Shown: positions 1-9,704, counted from the first letter of the stretch. The stretch: 64,000 nt of DNA from PBB1 sp965229345 (GCA_965229345.1 OZ245872.1:2914001-2978000), one strand, 5' to 3'. Numbers and translations: made by a program. Notes: generated from the sequence alone by a model not told the origin.

Positions 1-2
1 GC

Positions 3-3000
3 CGCATTCGCCGCGAGAGCAACGGATACGAGGAAGTGCCGGTGGCGGTGTTCGAGGGCGATCTGGCAATCGCGCTGACCGAGCGCATCGCGCTGCTTCC
101 TGCCGGCGTCTATCAGCCGGTGGCGGCCAAGACGGTGCCCACCAGAGATGTCGTTCCAGCGGAAGCTGGAGCCCGACCCGGCAGCTATCGTCTTCACAAG
201 GGGCGGGTGCATCGGGTCGATGGCAGCGAGATGGTCGATGTGCATGACCAGCTCAACGCCACGCAACGCGCCCGCATCACTGGGCTGTGTGCGATCCGGG
301 ACTACGCACGAGCACTACTCGACGCGCAACTGGCGGACGACAGCGACGGGCGACTGGGCCACCTGCGAGCCATGCTCAACGGCACCTACGACCGCTACGT
401 CGCCAAGTACAGCTGCATGTCCACGCGGGCCAACGCGCTCGCCTTTCGACGCGACCCGGACTACCCGCTGCTGCTGTCGCTGGAGCACTACGACGAAGAA
501 AGCGACACCGCTCGCAAGGCCGCGCTGTTCACGCGGCGCACGCTGACCCGGATCATGGAGCCGAGCACCGCGGGCGAACCGACCGAAGCGCTGGCCGCGT
601 CCATTCAGTGGCGTGGCCGAGTTGATCCGGCCTACATGGCTCGGCTGCTGGCCGCCCCTGAACAGGCGGTACTGGAAGCATTGGCCGAGACGGGTCAAGT
701 GTTTCTCGACCCAGCCGATGGGGAGTGGAAGACCTCAGACGACTACTTGTCGGGCAACGTCAAAGCGAAGCTCAAGCAGGCGGCGATGTCCGGCTCTTCT
801 TGTCAGCGCAACATCGACGCGCTTGAAAGAGTGCAGCCGGAGGACCTGTTGCCTGCGGCTGTCGAGCCGCGGTTGGGCGCGGTGTGGATTCCGGCGATCG
901 ACGTCGAAGGATTCATCCAGCAGGTGCTGGAGCTCAAGGACTGCGTGGTGGGCTATTCGGCCGAGGCCGGAGCCTGGTCGGTGCGCTATGGAGACTGGGA
1001 AGCGCGCCAGAACGTGAAGGTGACCCAGGAATTCGGTACCTCGCGGATGAATGGGATCGAGCTCGTGCAGTGCGCGTTGAACGTGCAGGTACCCACGGTG
1101 CGAGACCGTGACCCTGAGACCGACAAGTATTTCGTCAATCCCGACGAGACTTTGGCGGCACGAGAAAAGTTGGGCCTGATCAAGGAACGGTTCGCCGTCT
1201 GGGCCTTCGACGACACCGAACGCCGCGAGAAGCTGTGCAGGATCTACAACGACCTGTTCAACGCCACGCGGCCAAGGCGCTTCGACGGTTCACACCTGAA
1301 GCTGCCGGGATTCTCCCGCTGCTTCGTGCTGCATCCGCATCAGTTGGATTCGGTGTGGCGCGTCGTGCAGTCCGGCAACACCGGGCTGTTCCATGTGGTC
1401 GGCGCGGGCAAGACGGCGGTGTGCGTGATCGCCAGCATGGAGTTGCGCCGGCTGGGCTTCGTCAACAAGCCCTGTCATGTGGTCCCCAACCACATGCTGG
1501 CCCAGTACACGGCGGAGTTCGTTCGGCTCTACCCGAACGCGTCGGTGTTGATGGCCAGCAAGGAGGATTTGGAAGGCGATCGCCGGCGCGAGCTGGTGTC
1601 GCGCATCGCCACGGGCGATTGGGACGCGGTGGTCATCACGCACTCGAGCTTCGAGCGCATCAAGATGTCGCCGCAGTTCACCGAGAGCTTCATCAAGGAG
1701 ATCATCCATGAGATAGAGATGGCGGTTCGCGCCGAGAAGAACGGTGACCGGTCCAACCGGATCATCAAGCAACTCGAAACGATGAAGAAGAACTGGGCAG
1801 CTCGGCTGGAGAAGCTGCTGTCCGACAAGAAGAAGGACGACCTGCTCACGTGGGAACTCCTCGGCATCGATTGCCTGTTCGTCGACGAAGCGCACTTGTT
1901 CAAGAACCTCTACCGGTTTACGAAGATGACGCGAGTGGCAGGCTTGCCGATGACCAGCTCGGAGCGCGCATTCGACTTGTTCCTGAAGACGCGCTACACG
2001 ATGCAGATTCACGGGCACGCGCAGCGTGGCGTGGTGTTCGCGACGGCGACGCCGGTGGCCAACACCATGGCCGAGATCCACACGATGATGCGTTACCTGC
2101 AGCCCCGACGGCTGGAGGAACTCGGGCTGCAGCAGTTCGATGCCTGGGCGGCCACGTTCGGCGAAAGCGTCACAGCGCTGGAGATTGCGCCGGACGGGAG
2201 TGGCTACCGGATGCACACGCGCTTCGCGCGCTTTATCAACGTGCCCGAGCTGATGGCGGTGTTCGGCGAAGTGGCCGACATCCGCACCGCGGAGATGCTG
2301 AACCTGCCGGTGCCAAAGCTGCGTGGCGGCAAGCCACGCATCGTGGCTTGCCCGGCGAGCAAGGCCTTGAAGGCGTTTGTGCAGACCCTCGTGCAACGGG
2401 CCGAAGCGGTCCGCAATGGACGGGTGAAGCCGCAGGACGACAACATGCTGGCGATCACCACCGACGGCCGCAAGGCCGCGCTGGATTTTCGGCTAGTGGC
2501 GTCAAGCGCGCGCTTCGACGGTAACGGCAAGATCGCTGCCTGTGCGCGCGAGGCTCTGGCCATTTGGCAGCGCACGGCGAACTTCCGGGGAACGCAGCTG
2601 CTGTTCTGCGACTTGTCGTCGCCCAAGGGCGGCAAGGGATTCAGTGTTTATGACGACCTGCGGGAGCGGCTGATCGAGGCTGGCATCTCAGAGAAGGACA
2701 TCGCCTTCGTGCATGACGCGGAGACCGACGTCCAGAAGGCAACGCTGTTCAAGGCGGTGCGCGAAGGCCGGGTTCGGGTGTTGTTGGGGTCAACCGCCAA
2801 GATGGGGATCGGCACCAACGTGCAAACGCGTCTCGTGGCGCTGCATCACCTCGATGCGCCATGGCGTCCCTGCGATGTCGAACAGCGCGAGGGGCGCATC
2901 CTGCGCCAAGGTAACGATTGCGAAGAGGTGGAGATATTCAGGTACGTCACCGAGGGGTCGTTCGATTCGTACATGTGGCAGACCCTGGAGACAAAGGCGC

Positions 3001-3794
3001 GATTCATTGCGCAAGTGATGAAGGGCGACCAAGGCATCCGGTCGTTGGAAGATGTGGAGTCGGCGGCACTGTCGTACGCCGAGGTGAAAGCCCTGGCCTC
3101 TGGCAACCCACTCGTGATCGAAAAGGCCGGCGTGGACGCGGAGGTGGTCAAGCTCTCGATCTTGTTCTCGGTGTGGCGCAACCAGCGCTATGCCAACGAG
3201 AGCGAAGTGGGCCGGCTGCCGATGATGATCGAGGCGCTGGAAAAGAAGATCGCGCTCTATGCCCAGGATGTGGTTCGGATCGAACCGCAGGCCATGCAGG
3301 GAATCTGGCTTGAACTAGCGGGCCGGAAGATCGTGGGCCTGGACGCTGTCGGCGACGCACTTCGTGGATTGGTGAAGACCGTCAAGGAAGAGGTCCAAAC
3401 CGGAACGCGGATGATCGAAAGAATCGTCGGCCGCTTCGGCGGCTTCGATCTGGGCATCCTTGCCGCACGCGGCGAAGAGACGCCCAGCCTGTACCTCGCC
3501 GGGCATTGCCTGTACAACGCCGAGCCCTATCAAACGGGTCCGGCACTGGCGGCGGCGGTGTTGGGGGCGTTGGATTCGGTAGGCAAGCTGAATGCCGACG
3601 CGCAAGCACAGCTGGCGACCCGTTGCAAACGACTCGAAGACATCCGGCTGGAAATGGCCCGGCCCTTCGAGCACGAGGGACGATTGACGGATCTGCTCGT
3701 CAGACAGAGAGGGCTGCTCAAGCAGCTCGATCTGGACAAGGACGAAGCGGGCAGCACGAAGGTCGACGCCGAAGAAGCGCGACAGGCCGCTTGA
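3..3794 (+). CDS. Large DEAD/DEAH-box helicase of ICE/phage type (DarB-like), 5' partial
   Basis: The frame is open to the left edge, so this is the C-terminal 1263 codons or so of a longer protein. A Walker A motif (GAGKT, about 450 residues in) is followed by a DEAH box (VDEAH, about residue 615) and an SF2 C-terminal domain with a typical motif VI block (QREGRILRQGN). Such giant helicases, sometimes fused to a DNA methylase, recur in ICEs and in phage P1 (DarB), where they act in DNA processing or antirestriction. Whether a methylase domain precedes it cannot be seen. A strong terminator follows 8 nt after the stop, so this is the last gene of a rightward operon. Confidence 0.8.
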   Translation, partial: RIRRESNGYEEVPVAVFEGDLAIALTERIALLPAGVYQPVAAKTVPTRDVVPAEAGARPGSYRLHKGRVHRVDGSEMVDVHDQLNATQRARITGLCAIRDYARALLDAQLADDSDGRLGHLRAMLNGTYDRYVAKYSCMSTRANALAFRRDPDYPLLLSLEHYDEESDTARKAALFTRRTLTRIMEPSTAGEPTEALAASIQWRGRVDPAYMARLLAAPEQAVLEALAETGQVFLDPADGEWKTSDDYLSGNVKAKLKQAAMSGSSCQRNIDALERVQPEDLLPAAVEPRLGAVWIPAIDVEGFIQQVLELKDCVVGYSAEAGAWSVRYGDWEARQNVKVTQEFGTSRMNGIELVQCALNVQVPTVRDRDPETDKYFVNPDETLAAREKLGLIKERFAVWAFDDTERREKLCRIYNDLFNATRPRRFDGSHLKLPGFSRCFVLHPHQLDSVWRVVQSGNTGLFHVVGAGKTAVCVIASMELRRLGFVNKPCHVVPNHMLAQYTAEFVRLYPNASVLMASKEDLEGDRRRELVSRIATGDWDAVVITHSSFERIKMSPQFTESFIKEIIHEIEMAVRAEKNGDRSNRIIKQLETMKKNWAARLEKLLSDKKKDDLLTWELLGIDCLFVDEAHLFKNLYRFTKMTRVAGLPMTSSERAFDLFLKTRYTMQIHGHAQRGVVFATATPVANTMAEIHTMMRYLQPRRLEELGLQQFDAWAATFGESVTALEIAPDGSGYRMHTRFARFINVPELMAVFGEVADIRTAEMLNLPVPKLRGGKPRIVACPASKALKAFVQTLVQRAEAVRNGRVKPQDDNMLAITTDGRKAALDFRLVASSARFDGNGKIAACAREALAIWQRTANFRGTQLLFCDLSSPKGGKGFSVYDDLRERLIEAGISEKDIAFVHDAETDVQKATLFKAVREGRVRVLLGSTAKMGIGTNVQTRLVALHHLDAPWRPCDVEQREGRILRQGNDCEEVEIFRYVTEGSFDSYMWQTLETKARFIAQVMKGDQGIRSLEDVESAALSYAEVKALASGNPLVIEKAGVDAEVVKLSILFSVWRNQRYANESEVGRLPMMIEALEKKIALYAQDVVRIEPQAMQGIWLELAGRKIVGLDAVGDALRGLVKTVKEEVQTGTRMIERIVGRFGGFDLGILAARGEETPSLYLAGHCLYNAEPYQTGPALAAAVLGALDSVGKLNADAQAQLATRCKRLEDIRLEMARPFEHEGRLTDLLVRQRGLLKQLDLDKDEAGSTKVDAEEARQAA

Positions 3795-3801
3795 ATGAAT
3801 T

Positions 3802-3842
3802 GCCCCCCAACAACCTCACGGCTGTCGGGGGGCTTTTTTTTT
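3802..3842 (+). terminator. Rho-independent terminator
   Basis: A perfect 7-bp stem (GCCCCCC at 3802-3808, GGGGGGC at 3827-3833) is followed by nine T residues. It lies immediately downstream of the large helicase gene and separates it from the convergent AlpA-like gene. Confidence 0.9.
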
Positions 3843-3871
3843 GAGGCGGGTTGAAATCGTTGGCGTGAGTT

Positions 3872-4126
3872 TCAGGGCCTCGCCCCTTGCTCGGCGATCC
3901 AGCCCCGAATGTCTTCGACTCGCCACACGGTGACACGTTGAGAGAGTTTCACCGGCGCAGGAAAGGTCTTGGCCTGGACGCGCCGCCACAGCGTGGACTT
4001 GGAGATCGGCACGAACCCCAGCACCTGCGGTTGGCGAAGAAATCCCGTGGCTGGAAGCAACGGGATGGCGGATTGGATGAACGGAGTCACCGCCAGGGCG
4101 GCGGACGTGGAAGTTGCTTTGGGCAT
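3872..4126 (-). CDS. AlpA-family DNA-binding regulator
   Basis: This is an 84-residue protein. The middle holds a MerR/AlpA-like helix-turn-helix (VPISKSTLWRRV) and the end reads VWRVEDIRGWIAEQ, which is typical of AlpA proteins. AlpA relatives regulate or assist excision (Xis-like) in P4-type integrative elements, usually as partners of integrases like the one at 45.5-46.7 kb. I chose the ATG at 4126, preceded by GAGG, over an in-frame start 21 nt upstream. It is convergent with the helicase gene across the terminator. Confidence 0.8.
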   Translation of the reverse strand: MPKATSTSAALAVTPFIQSAIPLLPATGFLRQPQVLGFVPISKSTLWRRVQAKTFPAPVKLSQRVTVWRVEDIRGWIAEQGARP

Positions 4127-4556
4127 GATCTGGCCTCGTCGCGGCAATTGCCGATGGGGTCATGACCTGCTCTGTCACGGCTGCGCGAGGTCAGGGTTGC
4201 GCCGGCCGCCAGGAACGCAGAACTCGACAACACAACGCTGGCGTTCCGGTCGCGCGGTGTGGAAAGGGGAGATGAACCATCCAAGGGCCTGGATGGTTTG
4301 GGGCGAGCCCGGTCGCGCAACAGATGGCAGCGAAAAGCGGACGTTCAGTCAGCAGGAGGCAGGTATCGACTGCGACGCCGTTGCGGGCGCAACGGGATGC
4401 ACGCTGGGCGCATCTGTCGCCACGGGATGCGACCTGTTGGCACGATAGCCGACGGCATGGTCGGACTCAAGCGGCGCGGAGAATCTCTTGACGAAATCGC
4501 ACCGCAGGAACGCCGATTGCGCATGGCGACTGCGGTGACGCGATGGCCCCGCGCGC
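4127..4556. other. Intergenic region with one hairpin
   Basis: I see no convincing gene here. A 7-bp hairpin (CCATCCA 4277-4283, TGGATGG 4290-4296) is present. The interval must hold the promoter of the leftward AlpA-like gene and the 3' end of the leftward DUF1845-like transcript. Confidence 0.4.
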
Positions 4557-5285
4557 TTACTCCACCACGCCAACTTCGACCGGCTGAGCGACAGCAAGTA
4601 CCTCTTCGCGATCCTCTGCTTCAAGATTCGCCTCTGTCGCGCCACCTGCAGCTTGCTGATCTGCGGCCACAGGCTCAACCTCGGCGTCGCGACTGCCAAG
4701 GGCGTTCATGCGCCGTCGCAAACCCGTCGCAAAGTTGCGCGCCGCATTGGCCACGTTCCTCACCTCGCGCTTGAGCCCCGCGCGCTGAAAGTCCACCTGC
4801 TGCGAGGAGATGACTTCGTGGATCTCCAAGGTCTGCAGCAGCGGCATCAACTGATCCAGCTTTCCCAGCACATCCAGGAAGCGGCGCCCGCTCGACGACA
4901 TCACGCTGACCTGAAGGTCCAGCGGCACCGTGTCGTAGGTGGCTTGGCTGGTGATGCCATTGGCCTTGAACAGCGCCTCGGCACCGTCGATGGCCTTGTT
5001 GAGGCTCTCGTTCACGGCTTCCATTTGCGTGCGGATGGCGAGCTCGACCTGCGCGATGTCGTCGTGGTCGAGGCGTGTGCGTGCAATCACCGAAATGAAA
5101 TGGGCGTTGAGCTGCAGGGTATTGAAGTGGCGAACGAACATGCGCTTGCCCTCGGCGCTGGTGAAGCGCGCGGGCAACTTCAGGCTGGCAGCCTCGACGC
5201 GACGGAAATCGGTCTTTGTTTCTTTGGCGAGGATGCGGGCGTTGACACCGCCCTGGTCCATCTTGACGATCTGGATGTCTGACAT
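4557..5285 (-). CDS. ICE accessory protein, DUF1845-like
   Basis: This 242-residue soluble protein has no signal peptide. It resembles the DUF1845 family of integrative-element proteins (related to AcaB/TIGR03761), based on overall appearance and its place among other ICE accessory genes. The C-terminal 40 residues are acidic and Ala/Glu-rich. I chose MSDIQIVKM as the N-terminus. The longer frame starting at 5375 adds 30 atypical residues. Function is unknown; in related elements such genes lie in regulatory or maintenance blocks. It is transcribed divergently from the gene at 5833. Confidence 0.55.
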   Translation of the reverse strand: MSDIQIVKMDQGGVNARILAKETKTDFRRVEAASLKLPARFTSAEGKRMFVRHFNTLQLNAHFISVIARTRLDHDDIAQVELAIRTQMEAVNESLNKAIDGAEALFKANGITSQATYDTVPLDLQVSVMSSSGRRFLDVLGKLDQLMPLLQTLEIHEVISSQQVDFQRAGLKREVRNVANAARNFATGLRRRMNALGSRDAEVEPVAADQQAAGGATEANLEAEDREEVLAVAQPVEVGVVE

Positions 5286-5832
5286 GTTCGATCTCCGCGC
5301 GGTGCCGAAAAACCAATTTCCGACGAACCCAATCCTGACGGAGCGATCTTCAACAGCGCCCGCGGTAACCGCCACGCGGAATGGACACGAACTGTTGGCC
5401 CTTTCGACATCAGCGCGTGTTGGGGGCTTGTTCCTTGTTGACCAGGCTTCAACGCCCCGCTACCTTTGCGTCATGCGGTAGCTGGCCCCGCATTCAAACA
5501 AGGCAAGCCCGGGAGATTCTTCGTTGTCGTGCATGCCGTCGGCCGACCTTGGCGCGACCCACCATGCCTGTAGCGGCGCTCACGTTGGTGCCGAATTCTT
5601 GATGCCGTCGAAGCTTGCTTTCGAGGCGGGGGCTATGCGTTGCCTGCCCACCCTTCCGTCGAAAGCTTTCTCCGATCGGTAGTTGGCTCCGATCCCGGCG
5701 GCTCTGGCCGCCCACTCAAGCCAGCCTTGGAATCACTCATCACAGTGCCGGTTTCGACCGGCCAATCATCACCCCTGGGGGCACACGCTCCCGACGGGTA
5801 CGCGTTGCCTCCTTCATTGCATGGAGGTAACG
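5286..5832. promoter_or_regulatory. Divergent intergenic leader with a UUCG-type hairpin
   Basis: This gene-free 550-bp stretch separates a leftward and a rightward operon, so it must contain at least two promoters. A hairpin with a UUCG tetraloop (GCCGGT 5747-5752, TTCG, ACCGGC 5757-5762) lies about 70 nt upstream of the rightward start codon. A short GC palindrome (CCCCTGGGGG) follows at about 5772. I could not pin down -10 or -35 boxes. Confidence 0.4.
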
Positions 5833-6399
5833 ATGCCGAGCCCCAGCGCATCTCTCAGAGCCGCAAGCCCTTCTCACGCGGGGCATCTGTTTTCGTCATT
5901 CGCTGCACCGCTGCACCAGCCGCTGGCTGGGGCCCTTGATCTAACACCAATCGAAACCCTGCTCGACGACGACGCCTCGTCCATCGAATGGAGTGAGGAA
6001 GACGTCGTCTTCCTGCATTGGCGGCTGTTGCAGGAAGTCCGCCACCTGGCCGATCCAGACACACCGCTGGAAGAGAAGTTCGACACCTTGCGCTGGGTCT
6101 TCACCGAGCGCGAAAAAGACGGACGGCCCTTTTCGTTCGTGAGCTGCCTGCGCGTGGTGGGTTGCAGCCCACTGTCACCCATCGCCTATTGCGGCCAAGT
6201 CGACGCGGAAGACCTGCGAGACCACATCCGCAACGGCGTGAAGGCCTGGCTCGGCGAGACGCTTCGGCGCTACCCCGACTGGGTGCGCGAGGCTGTTGCC
6301 ATCAACCCCGCGTGGGTCGAGTCGCGCCTGTCCAAGAACCCGCAATGGATCAACGAGCAGCTCAAGCGCATGTCGCAGCAAGGCGACCTGTTTGCCTGA
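5833..6399 (+). CDS. Conserved ICE hypothetical protein (188 aa)
   Basis: The start at 5833 is chosen because a perfect GGAGG lies 5 nt upstream. The protein is acidic and soluble. The N-terminal 40 residues look disordered, and the rest is helical with a Trp-rich C-terminal half ending in QQGDLFA. I do not recognise a catalytic domain. It opens a rightward operon of small accessory genes (5.8-9.7 kb) that ends with a GHKL ATPase and a primase-like protein. The broader block is typical of ICE maintenance regions, but its individual role is unknown. Confidence 0.65.
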   Translation: MPSPSASLRAASPSHAGHLFSSFAAPLHQPLAGALDLTPIETLLDDDASSIEWSEEDVVFLHWRLLQEVRHLADPDTPLEEKFDTLRWVFTEREKDGRPFSFVSCLRVVGCSPLSPIAYCGQVDAEDLRDHIRNGVKAWLGETLRRYPDWVREAVAINPAWVESRLSKNPQWINEQLKRMSQQGDLFA

Positions 6400-6461
6400 C
6401 CCGCACCCCCACCTCCCGCAGGCGCTGCATGCCAGCCCTGCTCTGTCTGAAGGAGATTCCC

Positions 6462-6680
6462 ATGTCCACAGTCAAGGACGTTTTGTGTCTGCTGTTTGTG
6501 CTGATCGCGTACGGCATCGCGGGCGGCATGGATTACGACGACGCCGTCATGCTGGAAGAAGCTCAGCATTTGGAGGCGCCCCTTGCCACCGAATGCGAGT
6601 GTTCCGACGATGCCGCGACCGAGCCGGCGATACGCGTCGAGTCTGCCTTGACTACGCCGTGCCCACGGGCCATGGATTGA
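6462..6680 (+). CDS. Small single-pass membrane protein (72 aa)
   Basis: A strong ribosome binding site (AAGGAG, 6450-6455) precedes the ATG at 6462. Residues 6-22 form one hydrophobic segment (VLCLLFVLIAYGIAGG), followed by an acidic tail. No family is recognised. It lies 62 nt after the preceding gene and 10 nt before the next, so co-transcription is likely. Confidence 0.6.
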   Translation: MSTVKDVLCLLFVLIAYGIAGGMDYDDAVMLEEAQHLEAPLATECECSDDAATEPAIRVESALTTPCPRAMD

Positions 6681-6690
6681 GCGAGCCACC

Positions 6691-7008
6691 ATGCAAGCTC
6701 AATCCAGGCTCGCGACCACTACCGCGCCATTGCTGGCCGTTCGCACGGCGGAAGACATCGAGTACCTCGTGAAGGAATGCGAGGTGCTCACCGGCCGCCC
6801 TGGCCGTGTCTTCGTGATCGCCGGCGCCGACCGCCTGAGCTATCGCATCCAGTGGCACGCCCTGGGCATCAAGGTCGAACGCCTTGACTCCCGAGGAGAG
6901 TCGCTCCATGCCGAGTACCTGCTGCTGTGGGAGTTGCTTGACCACCCCTTGGTCGAGGCCCAGCACACAGGCCAGTTGTTCACCGTGCCCGTCAGCCCTC
7001 TGCGCTGA
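6691..7008 (+). CDS. Hypothetical protein (105 aa)
   Basis: This is a small, soluble alpha/beta protein with no recognised domain. The sequence VFVIAGADRLSYRIQWHALG suggests a compact alternating fold. It lies between the small membrane protein and the GHKL ATPase gene in a tightly spaced operon (10 nt and 25 nt gaps). The ATG at 6691 has only a weak Shine-Dalgarno sequence. Confidence 0.6.
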   Translation: MQAQSRLATTTAPLLAVRTAEDIEYLVKECEVLTGRPGRVFVIAGADRLSYRIQWHALGIKVERLDSRGESLHAEYLLLWELLDHPLVEAQHTGQLFTVPVSPLR

Positions 7009-7033
7009 TCGGCACCCACCAACGGAGTACCCC

Positions 7034-8668
7034 ATGTACATTCAAGTGCGTATCAATGAAGAAGGCGCGCTGCGCAATCAGCGCTACGCCTTCAGTGACC
7101 GCTTCACGCTGGTCACCGAACTGCTGCAGAACGCCCGGCGCGCCGGTGCCCTGCACATCACGATCGATCACGATCCTGCCGCCCAGGTGCTGCGCGTGGC
7201 CGACGACGGCTGCGGCATCGAAGACTTCCAGCATCTGCTGACCTTCAACGAGTCGGGCTGGAACGATGCGATGAAGGGGGACGAATATCCCTTCGGCGTC
7301 GGGTTTTCCAAATGCCTGTACGCGGCCCGGCGTTGCATCGTCACCTCGCGAGGTCAGCAGATCGACTTCGAGACCGAAACGGCGCTGGCGAGGATGCCGG
7401 TGCAGGTGCTTGACCTGGATGCTTCTGGGTCAACCCAGACCGGCACCATCGTCGAGTTGCATGGCGTGGTACTGCCGGACCTGGCAGACCGAATCGAAGT
7501 CTTGTGCCAGGGCTTCCCGGTCAGCGTCACATACAACGGCCTTGCTCTGACTCGTCGCTATGCATTGGATCGCCTGGCGACGGTGCCCACCTCCATCGGA
7601 GCGTTGCACCTGGCTGGCACAAGCACAGGGAAGCACAGCGCGCATACGCTGGTGTTCCTGCAGGGCTTCTGCGTGATGAAGCCGACCTACCACCAGGATG
7701 GTCAGGTCAACGTCGTCCACCTGGACCCGCGCCAGTTCATGGCACGGCTGCCGGACCGAGACAAGCTGATCGACGAAGACGTGCAGCACCGCCGCATCGA
7801 AGGCGAGCTCAGGGCCAACTGGCGCAAAGCACTGGAGAGCGCGAAGGCGCAACTGGCACCAGAGCGCTTCGTCGGAACCTACTACAAGGCGATGCGGGCC
7901 TGGGCTTGCCTGGACCTGCTGAACGACCTCGACGTTCTGCCGGCCGAGTTGTGCGAAGCCATCGTCGGCTACCCGACACAAGATGCCGGCGGGCAGAACG
8001 ACTTCGTGCGGCAAACCGAAGTGACGCCCACGCGCGCCGAAGTGGAACGAGGCGCCGTCACCTTAGTGGCGCTCGACAGCGTGAGCGACGAGAACGCGCC
8101 GCTGTGGATGCTCGCGCGCGCCAAGGGCTACCTGGTGTTCGATTGGACAGGCCTGCACGCCGAGCATTGGGCTCAGCGTCATGTGCAGGTTCTGGACGAA
8201 GAGAAGGTGGCGGTAGACGTGCTCGGGGAGCAGCACCGCACGGAGTTGGAAGGCCGGTGGATATGGCCCGCGGTGATCCTGTGCGACAAGGTCAGCATCC
8301 AAGTGGGCAGCCATTCGGCAGAGGTACGGGATGCCGGCGTCTACTTCGACGGTTGCCTGTACATCCCCGAGGGAGAGGTCACCGGTGAACCGGTGCGGCA
8401 GGCCTCGAGTTTCACGGACGAGCACGACCAGTTCCTGGAGTCTGATCTGGACGCTGACCGCGACGCGCTGGCGGACCTGATCCGGCGCCTGCGCTCGGTG
8501 GACCCCGTTCAAACGCTGGACTCGCTGCTGCAGGAACTCAAGCTCGACAGGTATCCGCTGCTACAAGGGCGACGTTTTCACCTGACGGTGGGAGTCGGCA
8601 GTGTTCCGGGGTATTCAGTCGAACTGCTAGAAGACGCCGGCACGGAGCAGCACCATGCAGAACCTTGA
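7034..8668 (+). CDS. GHKL-type (HSP90/MORC-like) ATPase of the ICE
   Basis: This 544-residue protein carries an N-terminal Bergerat ATP-binding fold. The N-box is E29/N33 (TELLQNA), the G1 box is DDGCG (57-61) and the G2 box is FGVGF (87-91). The remaining roughly 400 residues are not recognised. GHKL folds occur in HSP90, gyrase B, MutL, MORC and several phage-defence ATPases. Lack of a kinase or topoisomerase module points to an HSP90/MORC-like conformational ATPase. The start at 7034 has an ACGGAGT sequence upstream. Its 3' end overlaps the primase-like gene by 14 nt, so the two are translationally coupled and may act together. Confidence 0.75.
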   Translation: MYIQVRINEEGALRNQRYAFSDRFTLVTELLQNARRAGALHITIDHDPAAQVLRVADDGCGIEDFQHLLTFNESGWNDAMKGDEYPFGVGFSKCLYAARRCIVTSRGQQIDFETETALARMPVQVLDLDASGSTQTGTIVELHGVVLPDLADRIEVLCQGFPVSVTYNGLALTRRYALDRLATVPTSIGALHLAGTSTGKHSAHTLVFLQGFCVMKPTYHQDGQVNVVHLDPRQFMARLPDRDKLIDEDVQHRRIEGELRANWRKALESAKAQLAPERFVGTYYKAMRAWACLDLLNDLDVLPAELCEAIVGYPTQDAGGQNDFVRQTEVTPTRAEVERGAVTLVALDSVSDENAPLWMLARAKGYLVFDWTGLHAEHWAQRHVQVLDEEKVAVDVLGEQHRTELEGRWIWPAVILCDKVSIQVGSHSAEVRDAGVYFDGCLYIPEGEVTGEPVRQASSFTDEHDQFLESDLDADRDALADLIRRLRSVDPVQTLDSLLQELKLDRYPLLQGRRFHLTVGVGSVPGYSVELLEDAGTEQHHAEP

Positions 8669-9662
8669 GTATGCGGCCCGCGTCGAGGACGTGAAGCGCC
8701 GTGCCCATGGCCGCTGGACCGAGATCCTCGCCAGCTTGGGGGTCGATGAATGCATCTTGAAGCGGCGCAACCTGCCCTGCCCCTCGTGTGGCGGCACCGA
8801 CCGCTTTCAGTACACCGACAAGTTCGGCGAAGGCAACTATCACTGCCGCCATTGCGGCCCCGGCGGCGGCTTCAAGCTGCTGCAAGCGGTGAAGGGGATC
8901 GACTTCAACACAGCGCTGCAGGATGTTGAACGTTGCGTGGGGACGGCTCCACCGATGCCGCTGACGGCGACAACCGAACCGTCCGCCGAGCGAATGAAGA
9001 AACTGGCCAAACGGATTTGGGATGAAGCCAAGCCGGTGATGCCAGGTGACGACGTCGACCGCTACCTTCAGGGTCGCGGATTGGGGCTGACGATCTACCC
9101 CAGGGTCTTGCGCTTGCATCCAGCCCTCGGCTTCTACGAGAAGGATGCCACCGGCAAGTCTCGCAAGGTGGCCGAGTACCCGGCGATGCTGGCTTGCATC
9201 CAGGGACCGGATGGCCATGCCGTCACGCTGCACCGAACCTACCTCCAGGACGGGCAGAAGGCGACGCTGCGCGATGCGAAGAAGATCTTGTCATCGGGCA
9301 TCAATGGAGCCGCGGTGCGCCTCTTCGAGCCCACCGAAGAACTGGCCATCGCCGAAGGCATCGAGACGGCGTTGGCGGTCCACCTGTCCACCTCCAAACC
9401 GGTATGGGCCGGCCTCAGTGCGGGCAACCTGGAGAAACTGTGGCTGCCGGATTCTGTGCTGACGGTCTGCATCTACGCCGACAACGACGCCGACGGTGAC
9501 TTCGACGGCCAGGCCTTTGCTTATGCGCTGGCGCGTCGGCTGAAGAAGGAAGCGCGACGGTCAGGCCACCGGCAGGTACATGTGTTCACGCCCAAGCAGC
9601 CCGGCTTGGACTGGGCCGATGTGTGGCACGCGCGGGTGCAGAGCAATCCGAAAGCGGCATAG
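8655..9662 (+). CDS. Zinc-finger/Toprim primase-like protein
   Basis: This 335-residue protein has an N-terminal primase-type zinc ribbon (C42, C45, C64, C67) like that of P4-alpha or DnaG-like primases. Its C-terminal Toprim domain shows the catalytic Glu in AIAEGIETAL (about 230) and the acidic motif ADNDADGD (about 277). No helicase domain follows, so it resembles a stand-alone primase-like protein of integrative elements. It probably acts in DNA priming after transfer or in element replication. It overlaps the GHKL ATPase gene by 14 nt and is followed 9 nt later by a terminator. Confidence 0.8.
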   Translation: MQNLEYAARVEDVKRRAHGRWTEILASLGVDECILKRRNLPCPSCGGTDRFQYTDKFGEGNYHCRHCGPGGGFKLLQAVKGIDFNTALQDVERCVGTAPPMPLTATTEPSAERMKKLAKRIWDEAKPVMPGDDVDRYLQGRGLGLTIYPRVLRLHPALGFYEKDATGKSRKVAEYPAMLACIQGPDGHAVTLHRTYLQDGQKATLRDAKKILSSGINGAAVRLFEPTEELAIAEGIETALAVHLSTSKPVWAGLSAGNLEKLWLPDSVLTVCIYADNDADGDFDGQAFAYALARRLKKEARRSGHRQVHVFTPKQPGLDWADVWHARVQSNPKAA

Positions 9663-9671
9663 ACATTTGTG

Positions 9672-9704
9672 GCGGTGCAGTCGATGGACTGCACCCGCCT
9701 TTTC
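9672..9704 (+). terminator. Rho-independent terminator
   Basis: A 12-bp stem with one bulge (GGCGGTGCAGTC 9672-9683, GACTGCACCCGCC 9688-9700) with a GATG loop is followed by TTTT. It closes the operon that begins at 5833. Confidence 0.8.

Noticed and set aside
4187..4460. Repeated ACGGGATG-like words upstream of the AlpA-like gene
   Set aside because: The copies are short and irregularly spaced; in a GC-rich background they are not convincing as iterons.
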